Source: Verrucomicrobiales bacterium (GTDB lineage: Bacteria > Verrucomicrobiota > Verrucomicrobiia > Limisphaerales > UBA9464). Taken from it: a stretch of DNA of 64,000 nt. How positions within the stretch are numbered: position 1 is the stretch's first letter; each line of letters begins with the position of its first letter. Shown piece by piece: positions 17,024 through 25,382 of this stretch. The notes beneath the pieces are model-generated. The model made no database searches. It was given only the letters and a program-made list of their open reading frames with translations, and was not told where the DNA came from. The DNA lies in the NCBI GenBank assembly GCA_027488845.1, contig JAIYBC010000012.1, positions 1-64,000 on the forward strand. Direction: 5' to 3'. Both the position numbers and the translations under genes were made by a program.

Positions 17024-17587
17024 TCACCGCTGATTTCCGAGGATCCAGTCGGCAACTCCGGGGAGGCCGTCCGCCACCACCGCGTTTCGGATTCGGGCGG
17101 ACTCCTTCCTTTCGACCTCCGCGCCGTATCCGGTCCGAACCAGGAACGAGCGCGCCACACCGGCGTTCCAGCCCGCCTCGAGGTCCACCATCTTGTCCCC
17201 GACCATGTAGCTTCCGGCGAGGTCGATCCCGAGCGAGTCCCTGGCGTCGAGGAGGAACTGCGGAGACGGCTTGCGGCCGCGGCTCGGCTGGTCGGGGGCC
17301 TCGGGCGCGGTGTAGAACCGGTCGAACCGGACACCCAGCGACGCACACTCCCCCGCGATGTGTGCGTGGACCCGCTCGACGTCCTCCATGGTGAAGTAGC
17401 CACGACCGACGCCCGACTGGTTGGTGACGACCACCAAGGCGAAGCCGGCGTCGCAGAGCCGCCGAAGCGCCATCACCGCCCCCGGCAGGAACTCCACCTC
17501 CTCGGGGCGGTGCAGGTAATGACGGTCGGCGATGAGGGTGCCGTCCCTGTCGAGGAACAGCGCCCGCCGGAGTCCGGTGCCGTTCAT
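17024..17587 (-). CDS. gmhB: HAD phosphatase, D,D-heptose 1,7-bisphosphate phosphatase-like
   Basis: The 187-residue HAD-family protein has RALFLDRDGTLIADRHYLHR (nucleophile and general acid Asp), VVVTNQSGVGRGYF, a Lys in RGRKPSPQFLLDA and MVGDKMVDLEAGWNAG. These match GmhB, which dephosphorylates heptose bisphosphate in ADP-heptose synthesis. The zinc-binding Cys-rich loop known from E. coli GmhB (before the CRKP motif) is replaced by YTAPEAPDQPSRGRKP without cysteines. Its ATG overlaps the hldA stop (ATGA), and this coupling supports the heptose assignment. Confidence 0.83.
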   Translation of the reverse strand: MNGTGLRRALFLDRDGTLIADRHYLHRPEEVEFLPGAVMALRRLCDAGFALVVVTNQSGVGRGYFTMEDVERVHAHIAGECASLGVRFDRFYTAPEAPDQPSRGRKPSPQFLLDARDSLGIDLAGSYMVGDKMVDLEAGWNAGVARSFLVRTGYGAEVERKESARIRNAVVADGLPGVADWILGNQR

Positions 17588-18597
17588 GCGACCTCCGGGA
17601 AGGAGGCGACGAGTTCCTCGGGCGTGACGGTGGCAGTGCCCCGCTTCCCGACGACGACGCCCGCGGCGTGGTTGGAGAAGACCGCAGCCTCCTCGGGCGA
17701 GGCCCCGGCCGCGATGGCGAGGGTGAAGGAGGCGATCACCGTGTCGCCGGCACCCGAGACGTCGAAGACCTCCCGCGCCACCGTCGGGATGTGCAGCGGC
17801 GGTGCGTGCCTCCGACACAGCAACATCCCGGACTCACCCAGCGTGGAGAGCAACAAGGCAGGCCGGCAGGACTCCTGGATCCTTCGGATGGCCTCCTGCA
17901 GCGGGGCGTCCTTCATGGGGTCGGCATGACGGACCGAATCCTCGACGCCACCCAGTTCAAAGGTCTCCTTGCGGTTCGGGGTCAGCAGGGAAAGCCCCTG
18001 GAGATCCAGCCGGTGCACCGGCTTCGGATCGAGGCTGATCCAACGCCCCCCCTTCTTGCAGGCGGTACGGATCCCATCGAGCAACCGCTGGGAGACGACC
18101 CCCTTGCCGTAGTCCCCCATCACCACCGCATCCGCAGCCGGCAGTGCCGCCTCGATGCGTCGCAGGAGCGCGTCGGTCTGAGCCTCCGAAATCGGTCCGC
18201 GGAACTCACGGTCGAGCCGGACGATCTGCTGTTGGCCGGCGACGATCCGGGTCTTGGTGATGGTCGGGCGTTCCGGCACGCGGACCAGCCCGCCGGTCTT
18301 CACGCCATCCGCGGCCAGCAGTTCCTTGAGACGGTCCGCATGGTGGTCACGGCCCACGACACCGAAGATCGCGGCGGCTCCTCCGAGGGACGTGAGATTG
18401 CGGGCGACGTTCGCCGCGCCGCCGGGCATGAAGACCTCGCGGTCGAAGTCCACCACCGGTACCGGAGCTTCCGGTGAGATCCGGTTCACCCGTCCCCAGA
18501 CGAACTGGTCGAGCATGACGTCGCCCACGATCAGGATCCGGGAACGGACCGCCGCGGAGAGCAACTCACGGATGCGAGCACGGGAAACCCCAATCAT
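17584..18597 (-). CDS. hldA: D-glycero-beta-D-manno-heptose-7-phosphate kinase (single-domain HldA/RfaE1)
   Basis: The 337-residue PfkB/ribokinase-family protein has ILIVGDVMLDQFVWGRVNRI, PVVDFDREVFMPGGAANVAR, LTPNRKETFELGG and the ATP/anion-hole segment EVFDVSGAGDTVIASFTLA. It matches the kinase half of HldE and phosphorylates heptose 7-phosphate for the LPS inner core. The C-terminal adenylyltransferase half of HldE is absent, so a separate hldC/rfaE2 is expected elsewhere. It is translationally coupled to gmhB (ATGA overlap). Start ATG at 18597; upstream in-frame codons are antisense to apbE. Confidence 0.88.
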   Translation of the reverse strand: MIGVSRARIRELLSAAVRSRILIVGDVMLDQFVWGRVNRISPEAPVPVVDFDREVFMPGGAANVARNLTSLGGAAAIFGVVGRDHHADRLKELLAADGVKTGGLVRVPERPTITKTRIVAGQQQIVRLDREFRGPISEAQTDALLRRIEAALPAADAVVMGDYGKGVVSQRLLDGIRTACKKGGRWISLDPKPVHRLDLQGLSLLTPNRKETFELGGVEDSVRHADPMKDAPLQEAIRRIQESCRPALLLSTLGESGMLLCRRHAPPLHIPTVAREVFDVSGAGDTVIASFTLAIAAGASPEEAAVFSNHAAGVVVGKRGTATVTPEELVASFPEVA

Positions 18598-18747
18598 CGC
18601 CGCGGAACCTACGGCGCACGGCCTTGCCGGTGCAATCGCGGGCTCCGCCGGCGCTGGCCTTGGTACGGCACCCTGCCCGACCGGCCGCCTGGATGGCGGA
18701 CTTCCCTTTGCCCGCGGGTAGGAGAAGGTTTGCCGAATCCGTCCGCC

Positions 18748-19725
18748 ATGCCCGAAGCCGTCATCCATCGACAACCGCATCTGCTCGCCCCAGCCGGACT
18801 GCGGGACGTCTTCCGAATGGGACTCACGGCGATGGGCACCCGATTCGAGGTGGCGGGCCATGGTGTTTCGGAACCGGTGTTTCGCGCCGCCGCAGAAGAG
18901 GCGTTCGAGGAGATCCGGAGACTGGAGGACCAGCTCAGCCTCTACCGGCCGCAGTCGGACATCGGCCGCGTCAACACGGCGGCCGGAGACGGGAATTGGA
19001 TCCGGGTCTCCCCGGTGACGTACGACCTGATCGGGTTCGCCCTGCGGGTCGGCCGGGAAACGGACGGGGCCTTCGATCCGATGGTCGGTCCGGTGGTCCG
19101 GGCCTGGGGATTCCAAGGAGGAAACGGCTCCCGGCCGGATTCGGCGGCGCTGGCTGCGGCCGTCGGGGTCTCCGGACCGACGCAGGTCGAACTGGACGAA
19201 GACGTCATCGCGATCCGATTGAAGTCACGGGGCGCCCAATTGGACCTCGGCGCGGTCGGCAAGGGGTTCGCCCTCGACCGGGCCGCCGCATTGCTGGAGG
19301 AAGCCGGGCTAGGCCAGTTCCTGCTTCATGGCGGCACGAGCAGCATCGTCTCACGTGGGTCCCCCCCGGACGGAGGGCCTTGGCTCATCGGACTCGATCC
19401 CCTCCAGGATCCGGGCACCCCACCGATCGCGCCGGCAGCCTTGGTGAACACGTCCCTATCCGTTTCGGCGGTTTGGGGCCGTGGATTTCGGGAGGAAGGC
19501 CGTCATTTCGGCCATGTCATCGATCCGAGGAATGGCGAACCGGTCCGTGATTCGTTTTCAGCGGCGGTCCGCGGGCCGTCGGCGGCGCTGACCGATGCGC
19601 TCTCCACCGCGCTCTTGGTATTGGGAGCCCGGTTTGCCGGGGAACTCCCAAACCGGTTCCCGGGCTACGAAGCGCTGCATCTGGGAACCGCGACGGGTGG
19701 CGGCGGGATTCAGGCCATCCGCTGA
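18748..19725 (+). CDS. apbE: FAD:protein FMN transferase (ApbE family)
   Basis: The 325-residue product matches ApbE, which attaches FMN from FAD to Thr/Ser of target flavoproteins such as Rnf/Nqr subunits. Visible segments are LTAMGTRFEVAGHG, SLYRPQSDIGRVN, GAFDPMVGPVVRAWGF, LDLGAVGKGFALD, LLHGGTSSIVSRG and FGHVIDPRNGEPV. No lipobox or signal peptide is seen, unlike many ApbE proteins. A TTG at 18730 sits just after GGAGAAGG and may be the true start, adding six residues. The 3' end overlaps the convergent tatD gene by 16 bases. No rnf/nqr target genes are nearby. Confidence 0.85.
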   Translation: MPEAVIHRQPHLLAPAGLRDVFRMGLTAMGTRFEVAGHGVSEPVFRAAAEEAFEEIRRLEDQLSLYRPQSDIGRVNTAAGDGNWIRVSPVTYDLIGFALRVGRETDGAFDPMVGPVVRAWGFQGGNGSRPDSAALAAAVGVSGPTQVELDEDVIAIRLKSRGAQLDLGAVGKGFALDRAAALLEEAGLGQFLLHGGTSSIVSRGSPPDGGPWLIGLDPLQDPGTPPIAPAALVNTSLSVSAVWGRGFREEGRHFGHVIDPRNGEPVRDSFSAAVRGPSAALTDALSTALLVLGARFAGELPNRFPGYEALHLGTATGGGGIQAIR

Positions 19726-20516
19726 AAAAAGGCCCTGGCGGTGGCGCAGGTCTCCTTCGAAAGCGCTTCCAAGGTCATCCCGCGGGCCTCCGCGATCACC
19801 GGTGCCAGATCGGCGACATGCGCCGGTTCACAGCGGCGGCCGCGATGCGGAACCGGCGCCAGGAAGGGGCAATCGGTCTCCAACTGGAAGGTTCCCGCAG
19901 GGAGCGCAGCGGCCACGGAGCGGATCGCCGCCCCGTTCTTGAAGGTCGCGATGCCCGTGAAGCTCACCAGGGAACCGGTCGAGACAACCGCCAGGGCTTC
20001 CTCAAGGTTCCCGACCCAGCAATGGAAGACCGTCCGGACTCCGCCTCCCGACGCCCCGAGGAGGTCCATCGTGGGCCGGAAGGAATCGCGGGTATGGACC
20101 ACCACCGGGAGCCCCAGTTCTCCAGCGACTTCCAATTGCTGACGGAACAGGGACTCCTGTCGCCGCCGGTTGATCGTCGCGACCTCCTCGGGAACCGGTT
20201 CCGCCCCCGGACGCCGGAAGAAGTCCAAGCCGGTCTCACCGATGGCGACCACCTTGGGATGGCCGGCGAGCCTCCGGAGTTCGTCGCGGATCTCGTCGGG
20301 CGACTCGTCGACATGTCCCGGATGGACGCCGACCGCGGCGAAGACGCAGGAGAAACGCGCGGCGATCGCCACGGCACGTCGGCTTCCCTCCAAGGTGGTT
20401 CCAATGGTGACGATGCGGGTGACTCCCGCGCTTTCCGCCCGACCGACCACCTCCGGCAGGTCCCCCTCGAAATCCGGGAAGTCGAGGTGGGCGTGGGTGT
20501 CGTAGAACTCGGTCAT
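19710..20516 (-). CDS. tatD: TatD-family metal-dependent hydrolase/DNase
   Basis: The 268-residue TIM-barrel amidohydrolase-fold protein has the metal ligands FYDTHAHLDFPDFEGDL at the N-terminus, VHPGHVDESPDE, AIGETGLDFFRR, LPVVVHTRDSFRP and LETDCPFLAPVPHRGRRCEPAH. TatD-type proteins show 3'-5' exonuclease activity and take part in DNA repair or turnover. The start at 20516 (MTEFYDTHAH) fits the family; an in-frame ATG 39 bases upstream would only add a non-conserved extension. It converges with apbE. Confidence 0.88.
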   Translation of the reverse strand: MTEFYDTHAHLDFPDFEGDLPEVVGRAESAGVTRIVTIGTTLEGSRRAVAIAARFSCVFAAVGVHPGHVDESPDEIRDELRRLAGHPKVVAIGETGLDFFRRPGAEPVPEEVATINRRRQESLFRQQLEVAGELGLPVVVHTRDSFRPTMDLLGASGGGVRTVFHCWVGNLEEALAVVSTGSLVSFTGIATFKNGAAIRSVAAALPAGTFQLETDCPFLAPVPHRGRRCEPAHVADLAPVIAEARGMTLEALSKETCATARAFFQRMA

Positions 20517-20615
20517 GTGCGGGGCGAAGGTGGAGAACACGAAGGCGGCGTTCAATTCCGCACCGATCGCGTCCTACGGCTCGACACCGGGTTCGAAAGC
20601 CCCTAATCGCTGTTC

Positions 20616-21356
20616 GTGGCCCCGAATCGAAACACCCGGGAAGGATCCCGTTCCGCCTTCACGCTGATCGAACTGCTGGTGGTCGTCGCGATCATCGCCA
20701 TCCTCGCCGGCATGCTGCTGCCCGCCCTGGGGCGGGCCAAGGCCAAGGCCAACACCGTCCGATGCATCTCGAACACGAAGCAGATCCAGCTCGCGTTTCA
20801 GATGTATGCCGACGACAACGCCGACACCTTCCCGCTGTGCACGGACTGGAACTCAGCCGGCGGCAAGGATGGGCGCTACGACCGGTTCACGGCGATGACC
20901 AACCGTCCGCTCTACCAATACCAAGGCAGCCCGGAAGTCTTCCGGTGTCCGTCGGACCGCGGCGACATCTTCCGACGGCAGGTCATCGGTGACTACACCA
21001 CCACCAACTGCTACGTCCAATACGGGGTCAGCTACCTCATGGAGTGGGCGATCGACTTCGCGCGGACGAAGAAGATCACCGGCGACATCGCCGCGCGTGG
21101 CACGCCACAGGGCACCTCCATCAAGACGTCCGAGATCGCCCAGTCCTCGGCGAACAAGATCCTCTTTGGCGACTGGATCTGGCACCCGAACCGCGGCAAC
21201 ACCGATCGCCAAAGCACCTGGCACAACTCCAAGGGAACCTACTTCAACGTGATCGCCTTTGGCGACGGTCATTCCGAGGGATATCGGTTCCCCAACATCC
21301 CCTCGGCGAACGCCTTTTGGGCCGCGCCACCCAGTCCCACGAACCAGTGGTGGTGA
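20616..21356 (+). CDS. Prepilin-type leader protein, verrucomicrobial GDWIW family (copy 1)
   Basis: The 246-residue product begins with a class III signal: after the basic [14 protein letters not shown] comes [16 protein letters not shown] and [15 protein letters not shown], a type IV prepilin/pseudopilin N-terminus with the Glu at +5. The globular part contains [60 protein letters not shown] and ends NQWW. Proteins with this leader are greatly expanded in Verrucomicrobia, Planctomycetes and Lentisphaerae; most are not near secretion machinery, as here. The function is unknown. The GTG at 20616 is the start used. It is homologous to the gene at 41837-42595. Confidence 0.82.
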   Translation: MAPNRNTREGSRSAFTLIELLVVVAIIAILAGMLLPALGRAKAKANTVRCISNTKQIQLAFQMYADDNADTFPLCTDWNSAGGKDGRYDRFTAMTNRPLYQYQGSPEVFRCPSDRGDIFRRQVIGDYTTTNCYVQYGVSYLMEWAIDFARTKKITGDIAARGTPQGTSIKTSEIAQSSANKILFGDWIWHPNRGNTDRQSTWHNSKGTYFNVIAFGDGHSEGYRFPNIPSANAFWAAPPSPTNQWW

Positions 21357-21485
21357 GCCCTACGATTTTTGGGAACGGCTTGAGCCGAATCCCATCGGCT
21401 ACCCGTTTGCGATCGTAACTTTTCCTTCGCCTGAACGCGTCTTCGCGTAACGTGTCGCCAACCGGCGCCGCCGGGGACGATTCGG

Positions 21486-22787
21486 ATGCGATTCTTATAC
21501 AACCTGCTGTTCAACATCGGCTTCCTGCTCGCAGCACCGAGGTACTTCCTCAAGATGTACCGTCGAGGTGGTTGGAAGGATGGTTTCGGGGAACGTTTCG
21601 GACTCTATTCCGCCCGCCTCAAGCAGGCGCTGACCAACCGCCAGGTGGTCTGGTTCCATGCCGTCAGCGTCGGGGAAGTGAACCTGTGCACGCAGCTGAT
21701 CCGTGCCGTGGAGCCGCACCTGCCCCTCCACACGATCGTCGTTTCGACGACCACCTCGACCGGCATGGCCCTGCTCAAGGAACGCCTGCCCCAGCACATC
21801 CACAAGATCTACTACCCGATCGACCGCAGGAAGCATGTGCTCCGGGCGATCGGCCTCATCCATCCCTCGGCGGTGGTCTTGGTCGAGGCGGAGATCTGGC
21901 CCAATTTCCTCTGGACCCTCCAGCGGCGGGGAATTCCGCATTTCCTGGTCAATGCACGGCTGTCGGACCGTTCGTTCCGCGGCTACCGCCGGTTCGCTTT
22001 CCTGTTCCGTCCCTTGTTCGCCGGCTTCGCCGGCGTCGGTGCCCAGAACGAGGGCGACGCGGAGAGGCTCCGGCAACTTGGTTGCCGTCCGGAAGCGATC
22101 CAGGTCCTGGGCAGGCTCAAGTTCGACTCCGTCCGCATCGACGAACGGAAATCCGTCTCGGCCTCGGCGATCCTTTCGCAACTCGGCGTTCCCTCGGACG
22201 CCCTGATCCTCGTCGGCGGCAGCACGCATGACGGCGAGGAAAAGATCCTCGCGGAGGTGTGTCGCCGCCTGAAAACCCGTTTCCCGAGCCTGTTCCCGGT
22301 GCTCGTGCCGCGGCATCAGGAGCGTGGTGCCGCGGTGGGAGCGGAATTGGACGCGATCGGCATGCGGTACGCGTTCCGGAAGGACATCCTTCCGAGGACC
22401 CAATTCGAGACCGGCTCGGTGGACTGCCTGGTGGTCAACACGACCGGTGAACTGCTCCACTTCTACCAGCGTGCGGACGTGGTCTTCGTCGGAAAGAGCC
22501 TCACTGCGGAAGGCGGTCAGAACCCGATCGAGCCCGCCGCGTTGGGAAAGCCGGTGGTTTTCGGTCCCAACATGCAGAACTTCCCCGACATCGCCCCGGC
22601 ATTCGTCAAGAAAGGCGGTGCCGTCCAAGTGGCCGATGTCGCCGAACTGGAACGCGTCCTGTCGGATCTGCTCGCCGACCCTTCCCGCCGGAAGGCGATG
22701 GGAACGGCCGCCAGGGAGGTGGTTCGGGAAAACCAAGGCTCCATCGGAAGGACGGCGGAGATGATCCTGGCCGCCATCGACCGTTGA
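21486..22787 (+). CDS. waaA: 3-deoxy-D-manno-octulosonic-acid (Kdo) transferase
   Basis: The 433-residue membrane-anchored GT-B glycosyltransferase transfers Kdo from CMP-Kdo to lipid A precursor. An N-terminal hydrophobic anchor (FLYNLLFNIGFLLAAPRYF) precedes VVWFHAVSVGEVNLCTQLI with the catalytic Glu near residue 64. Further family segments are HTIVVSTTTSTGMALLKERL, AVVLVEAEIWPNFLW, LVGGSTHDGEEKIL and GQNPIEPAALGKPVVFGPNM. Together with hldA and gmhB it shows that the organism builds heptose/Kdo LPS. A hairpin terminator lies directly after the stop. Confidence 0.92.
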   Translation: MRFLYNLLFNIGFLLAAPRYFLKMYRRGGWKDGFGERFGLYSARLKQALTNRQVVWFHAVSVGEVNLCTQLIRAVEPHLPLHTIVVSTTTSTGMALLKERLPQHIHKIYYPIDRRKHVLRAIGLIHPSAVVLVEAEIWPNFLWTLQRRGIPHFLVNARLSDRSFRGYRRFAFLFRPLFAGFAGVGAQNEGDAERLRQLGCRPEAIQVLGRLKFDSVRIDERKSVSASAILSQLGVPSDALILVGGSTHDGEEKILAEVCRRLKTRFPSLFPVLVPRHQERGAAVGAELDAIGMRYAFRKDILPRTQFETGSVDCLVVNTTGELLHFYQRADVVFVGKSLTAEGGQNPIEPAALGKPVVFGPNMQNFPDIAPAFVKKGGAVQVADVAELERVLSDLLADPSRRKAMGTAAREVVRENQGSIGRTAEMILAAIDR

Positions 22788-22793
22788 GGGTTG

Positions 22794-22814
22794 GCGCTCC
22801 CTTGAAGGGAGCGC
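22794..22814 (+). terminator. Hairpin terminator between waaA and a convergent gene
   Basis: A perfect 9-bp stem, GCGCTCCCT / AGGGAGCGC, with loop TGA begins six bases after the waaA stop; a second small hairpin (CGGCC/GGCCG) follows at once. It lies between convergent genes and could serve both. No long T-run is present. Confidence 0.6.
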
Positions 22815-22827
22815 GGCCGAACGGCCG

Positions 22828-23430
22828 TCAACGTCCGCTGGCCTTGAGCTTGGCGATTTCCACGGCGTTCTCGGAGATCATCCGGAGCAGTTTCTCGTTC
22901 TCCCCCTTCACTCGAGCCAACTCCAACTCCAGTTCTTCGATACGGTTCCTTGAGATCCTCTGGGTGGCCGGCGTGGAAACCTGGGTTGCCGCAGCACGGA
23001 TCCGACGTGGATTGACGAACTCGATCCGGCTTGGAGTGGCTGGGGAGGCATTGGATTCGGCCGCGGAAGAGCCCCTTTCGAGGGTCGAAAGCAACGGAAG
23101 GGCTGCGGCCCTCAATCGGGATGTGGAGACCCGGATGCCAAGCAGCTGCCGTCGACGGCTTCGATCGATCAGGTTGAGATCCTTGAACTCGACGATGCGG
23201 TCCTCCAATTCCGACATCGACCTGGACTCGCCCGCTGCGTCCACCAACGCCAGGTCGGGATTGAAGGCGTGGGGGCGGTACCAACCCAGTAGGAGGAACA
23301 TCAGACGCGCCCCGGGGGGCATCGAAAGGGACAGGAGTTCCCGTTGGAAACGCCCTGGCCGGCACCGCCCAGAGCGCTCAAAAGCCTCGCGAAGATTCCT
23401 CGGAGGAGAAGAAGGCGATACGATGTCCAT
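22828..23430 (-). CDS. Uncharacterised protein with C-terminal coiled coil
   Basis: The 200-residue product was not recognised. It starts MDIVSPSSPPRNLREAFERS, has a hydrophobic patch PPGARLMFLLLGWYRPHAF near residue 40, an acidic/basic middle, and a charged heptad-patterned C-terminus (NRIEELELELARVKGENEKL, about residues 165-195) typical of a coiled coil. A TTG 33 bases upstream could also be the start. No signal peptide is obvious. It follows the sugar-binding-protein gene by 93 bases on the same strand. Confidence 0.55.
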   Translation of the reverse strand: MDIVSPSSPPRNLREAFERSGRCRPGRFQRELLSLSMPPGARLMFLLLGWYRPHAFNPDLALVDAAGESRSMSELEDRIVEFKDLNLIDRSRRRQLLGIRVSTSRLRAAALPLLSTLERGSSAAESNASPATPSRIEFVNPRRIRAAATQVSTPATQRISRNRIEELELELARVKGENEKLLRMISENAVEIAKLKASGR

Positions 23431-23523
23431 CCCTGCGGAGTTTTCTACTCCAGGATCCGGCAAACTGGAACATGAAATCCAACCGAACGGACTTCACCGC
23501 AAGCCAGGGCGGGAAGAGGAGGC

Positions 23524-24486
23524 TCACTTCGGCAACCACTTCTCCCAGTTCCTGCCGTACTCCTCGACATTCGTGCGGTCGACCCGGACCAGCGGGCTGA
23601 CATCCCGAGGTGATGGCGGGTTCTTCCCAAGGTGGACCTTGTTGAAAAGGTGTTCGACGGACCGACGGCCCCATTCGTGGCACTGCTGAGCGAGCAGCAC
23701 TTGGACATGGCCGCTGCGCAGGTAGTTGAGGCAGATCGGAAGTGCGTCGACGCTGACGCACTTGACGGTTCCAGGCTGCCACTTCAGGGCGTTCTCCGTG
23801 AACAGCGGCCAACCGCCGATCAGGGCCCAGCCCGTGACATCGGGATTCGACTGCATGACCTGCTCGATCCGGGCCGCGGCGTCCTGCGGGGTCTCCCGGT
23901 GGTAGTAGGTGTCGCGGATCACGATTCCCGGATGCTTCTTCGCCTCGAGACGGACACCGGCGGACCGCTTCTGGAGGTTGGGCGCGTTCTGGTTTCCGGC
24001 GAGGATCGCCACGACTCCGCTGCCGCCCATGACGCGTGCGAGTTCCGCCATCACCTGCTCGCCACACTGACCGTCGTCCACGCCATAGATCACCATCCTC
24101 TTCGACGACGGCGCGTCGGAATCGAAAGTCACCACCGGGACGCCATCGGCGACGGCGCGGTTGATGGCGTCGGTCACCTTGTTGGCGTCACTGCAGCTGA
24201 TCGCCACACCGTCCGCACCGGCGAGCACCAGCTGTTCGATGGCCTCGGCCTGCTTCTGGGCGTCCTCCTCGTTCGGGGTCCGCCAGTCGATCCTGATGGC
24301 CACGCCATGCTTCGCGGACAGCTCACGCGCGGCGTCTTCGGCACCGACGCGCGCGACCTGGAAGACCGCGTTTCCCTGCGACTTGGCGACCAGTCCGAAG
24401 GTGTAGGACTTGCGGCCTTGGGCGTGGACGAGATGGGGAAGGGTCGGGAGCGCCAGCGCCCCGGCGAGAAAACGACGACGATTCAT
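23524..24486 (-). CDS. Tat-exported sugar-binding protein (Peripla_BP_4 / RbsB-like)
   Basis: The 320-residue product starts MNRRRFLAGALALPTLPHLV, a twin-arginine signal ending near AQG. The mature part matches type I periplasmic sugar-binding proteins: TFGLVAKSQGNAVFQVARVG, EAIEQLVLAGADGVAISCSD, DGVPVVTFDSDAPSSKRM and VVAILAGNQNAPNLQKRSAG. Such proteins deliver ribose, xylose or related sugars to ABC importers, but no permease or ATPase gene is nearby. It may serve a distant importer or act as a sensor. The start at 24486 places the RR motif at the very N-terminus. Confidence 0.82.
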   Translation of the reverse strand: MNRRRFLAGALALPTLPHLVHAQGRKSYTFGLVAKSQGNAVFQVARVGAEDAARELSAKHGVAIRIDWRTPNEEDAQKQAEAIEQLVLAGADGVAISCSDANKVTDAINRAVADGVPVVTFDSDAPSSKRMVIYGVDDGQCGEQVMAELARVMGGSGVVAILAGNQNAPNLQKRSAGVRLEAKKHPGIVIRDTYYHRETPQDAAARIEQVMQSNPDVTGWALIGGWPLFTENALKWQPGTVKCVSVDALPICLNYLRSGHVQVLLAQQCHEWGRRSVEHLFNKVHLGKNPPSPRDVSPLVRVDRTNVEEYGRNWEKWLPK

Positions 24487-24580
24487 GGGAGATGCACGAA
24501 GCAAACCGGCCGCAGGGCACGACGTCAATGCAGTCCGCCGGAGGAACCCTGCGGCCGGTGGAATCGGCCCACGGATGCGG

Positions 24581-25333
24581 CTAAAGCCTCAACGTGCTGC
24601 GACGGCCGTCGTCATTGGGGCGGTCCACCCGCTGAACCTGGTGCTGCTGCATGAAGACGGGACCTCCGAGGAGCGCGGCGCCGACGAAGATCCGGGCGGC
24701 CTTCTCGACCATGAGCAGGGACCTGAGGGTCGCCTCCGCGGTCTCGCCAAGCGCGATGACACCGTGGTTCTGGAGCAGGATGACCCTGGGGACCCGCCCG
24801 AAGCCGCGGCGCTGCTGCAGGGTCACCCTCGCGCGGATCTCACGCGCCAAAGGCACCCCGGGATCGGCGTAGGGGACGAAGACCGAAGTCGCCCCGCAGG
24901 CCATGATCTCATCCGGCAGCATCCGTTGCTGGGCGAACGTCTCGCCCTGGGGAGAGCACAGGATCTGGTTGACCGCGACCGGGTGGGCGTGGGCGACGAA
25001 GCGGATCCCCTCGAGCGAAAGAAGCCAATGGTGGAAGAGCAGTTCCGAAGTCGGCTTCGGGGCCTCCGGATAGAGCCGGCAATCCATCAGCTCCCTCTCG
25101 AAATCCTTCGCGTCGAGGAAGGACTGCTCGAAGAGGATCTGGAGGTTCGCGATGCGAACCTCGACCAGCTGGGAAGGTTCCAGGGTCGAGAGATGGGCAC
25201 CGCTCGCCTTCACCAGCAGCCGGTGCTCGTCGAGCTTGGCCGAGACGCTCCCCTCGGACAGCAGCACGAGGCCACGATCCTCACGGCCCACCTCGCGCGC
25301 TAGGTTCAGCAGTTTGTCGGGGATGTCTTCCAC
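24581..25333 (-). CDS. Class II aldolase/adducin-family protein
   Basis: The 250-residue product matches the class II aldolase/adducin domain (L-fuculose-phosphate aldolase type). GLVLLSEGSVSAKLDEHRLL is the N-terminal substrate loop, FVAHAHPVAVNQIL supplies the metal-binding HxH, and VILLQNHGVIALGETAEATL supplies a further His. Members cleave sugar phosphates or epimerise ribulose 5-phosphate; the substrate cannot be read from sequence. It lies 94 bases upstream of the sugar-binding-protein gene on the same strand, which hints at a shared sugar-related role. Confidence 0.78.
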   Translation of the reverse strand: MEDIPDKLLNLAREVGREDRGLVLLSEGSVSAKLDEHRLLVKASGAHLSTLEPSQLVEVRIANLQILFEQSFLDAKDFERELMDCRLYPEAPKPTSELLFHHWLLSLEGIRFVAHAHPVAVNQILCSPQGETFAQQRMLPDEIMACGATSVFVPYADPGVPLAREIRARVTLQQRRGFGRVPRVILLQNHGVIALGETAEATLRSLLMVEKAARIFVGAALLGGPVFMQQHQVQRVDRPNDDGRRSTLRL

Positions 25334-25382
25334 GGTGCGGTCGATTCCACTCCTGTCCGGCGTTCCTAAACGGCCTCGGCCG

